Assembly (NCBI GenBank): GCA_900540045.1
Contig: UQEF01000081.1
Location: 1 to 13,238 of the forward strand
Length of the DNA stretch: 13,238 bases
Source of the DNA: an uncultured Eubacteriales bacterium
Lineage (GTDB): Bacteria; Bacillota; Clostridia; Christensenellales; Aristaeellaceae
Direction: 5' to 3'
Within the stretch, counting starts at the first letter, position 1. Every line of letters starts with the position of its first letter. A model generated the notes under the pieces. That model worked only from the letters and a program-made list of their open reading frames with translations. It ran no database searches and was not told the DNA's origin. The position numbers and the translations under genes were made by a program. Positions 13,224 to 13,238 of this stretch are shown here, one piece after another.

Positions 13224-13238
13224 AGCCTTGCGCAGCAA

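Noticed and set aside
13081..13238. Open frame on the - strand running in from the right edge
   Set aside because: It reads straight through both palindromes and the promoter-like TTGACA; no family features, so treated as non-coding repeat sequence.
1..13238. Idea of a defence system, prophage or biosynthetic cluster
   Set aside because: No nuclease, toxin-antitoxin pair, integrase, phage structural gene or synthase is present; all genes fit ordinary chromosomal modules.

Overview
The window looks like a piece of chromosome from an endospore-forming member of the Bacillota, probably a fairly GC-rich Clostridia lineage. The main evidence is a complete spoIIA operon (spoIIAA-spoIIAB-sigF), preceded by a sigma-H-type promoter and a Spo0A box. 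Strong GGAGG ribosome binding sites and sigma-A-type promoters (TTGACA/TATAAT) fit the same picture. The GC-rich codon use creates many long antisense open frames, which are not genes. I cannot name the genus. No rRNA, tRNA, CRISPR array, transposase or phage gene was seen.

Layout from left to right: (1) the 3' end of a membrane-protein gene on the + strand (1-150). (2) The spoIIA operon on the - strand (338-1768), the forespore sigma-F switch: SpoIIAA (STAS anti-anti-sigma), SpoIIAB (anti-sigma kinase) and a short, divergent sigma-F. (3) A - strand pair (1999-3772): a membrane-anchored metallophosphoesterase with altered active-site motifs, then an alpha/beta hydrolase, ended by a clear intrinsic terminator. 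(4) A + strand operon (4140-8266): a MarR repressor and two half-size ABC exporters. Their complementary motif defects indicate an asymmetric BmrCD/LmrCD-like heterodimer. A consensus promoter and a candidate operator lie in front of marR. (5) A gap of about 590 bases (8267-8858) with only hairpins. (6) A divergent pair (8859-11144): melA, a family GH4 alpha-galactosidase (-), and an AraC-family regulator (+), with back-to-back promoters. (7) A - strand, translationally coupled pair (11294-12978): a metallo-beta-lactamase-fold hydrolase followed by a short-chain dehydrogenase. (8) A right-hand intergenic stretch with candidate promoters, one long inverted repeat and two adjacent palindromes that look like a dispersed repeat.

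How they fit together: these are separate functional modules, not one system. The best-supported mechanisms are the SpoIIAA/AB/sigma-F partner switch under Spo0A and sigma-H, MarR control of a heterodimeric exporter, and AraC control of melA. A two-step dehydrogenase plus lactonase role for the SDR/MBL pair is only an inference. I see no wholly new system. The most unusual items are the shortened sigma-F, the rewired metallophosphoesterase active site, and the palindromes at the right edge.
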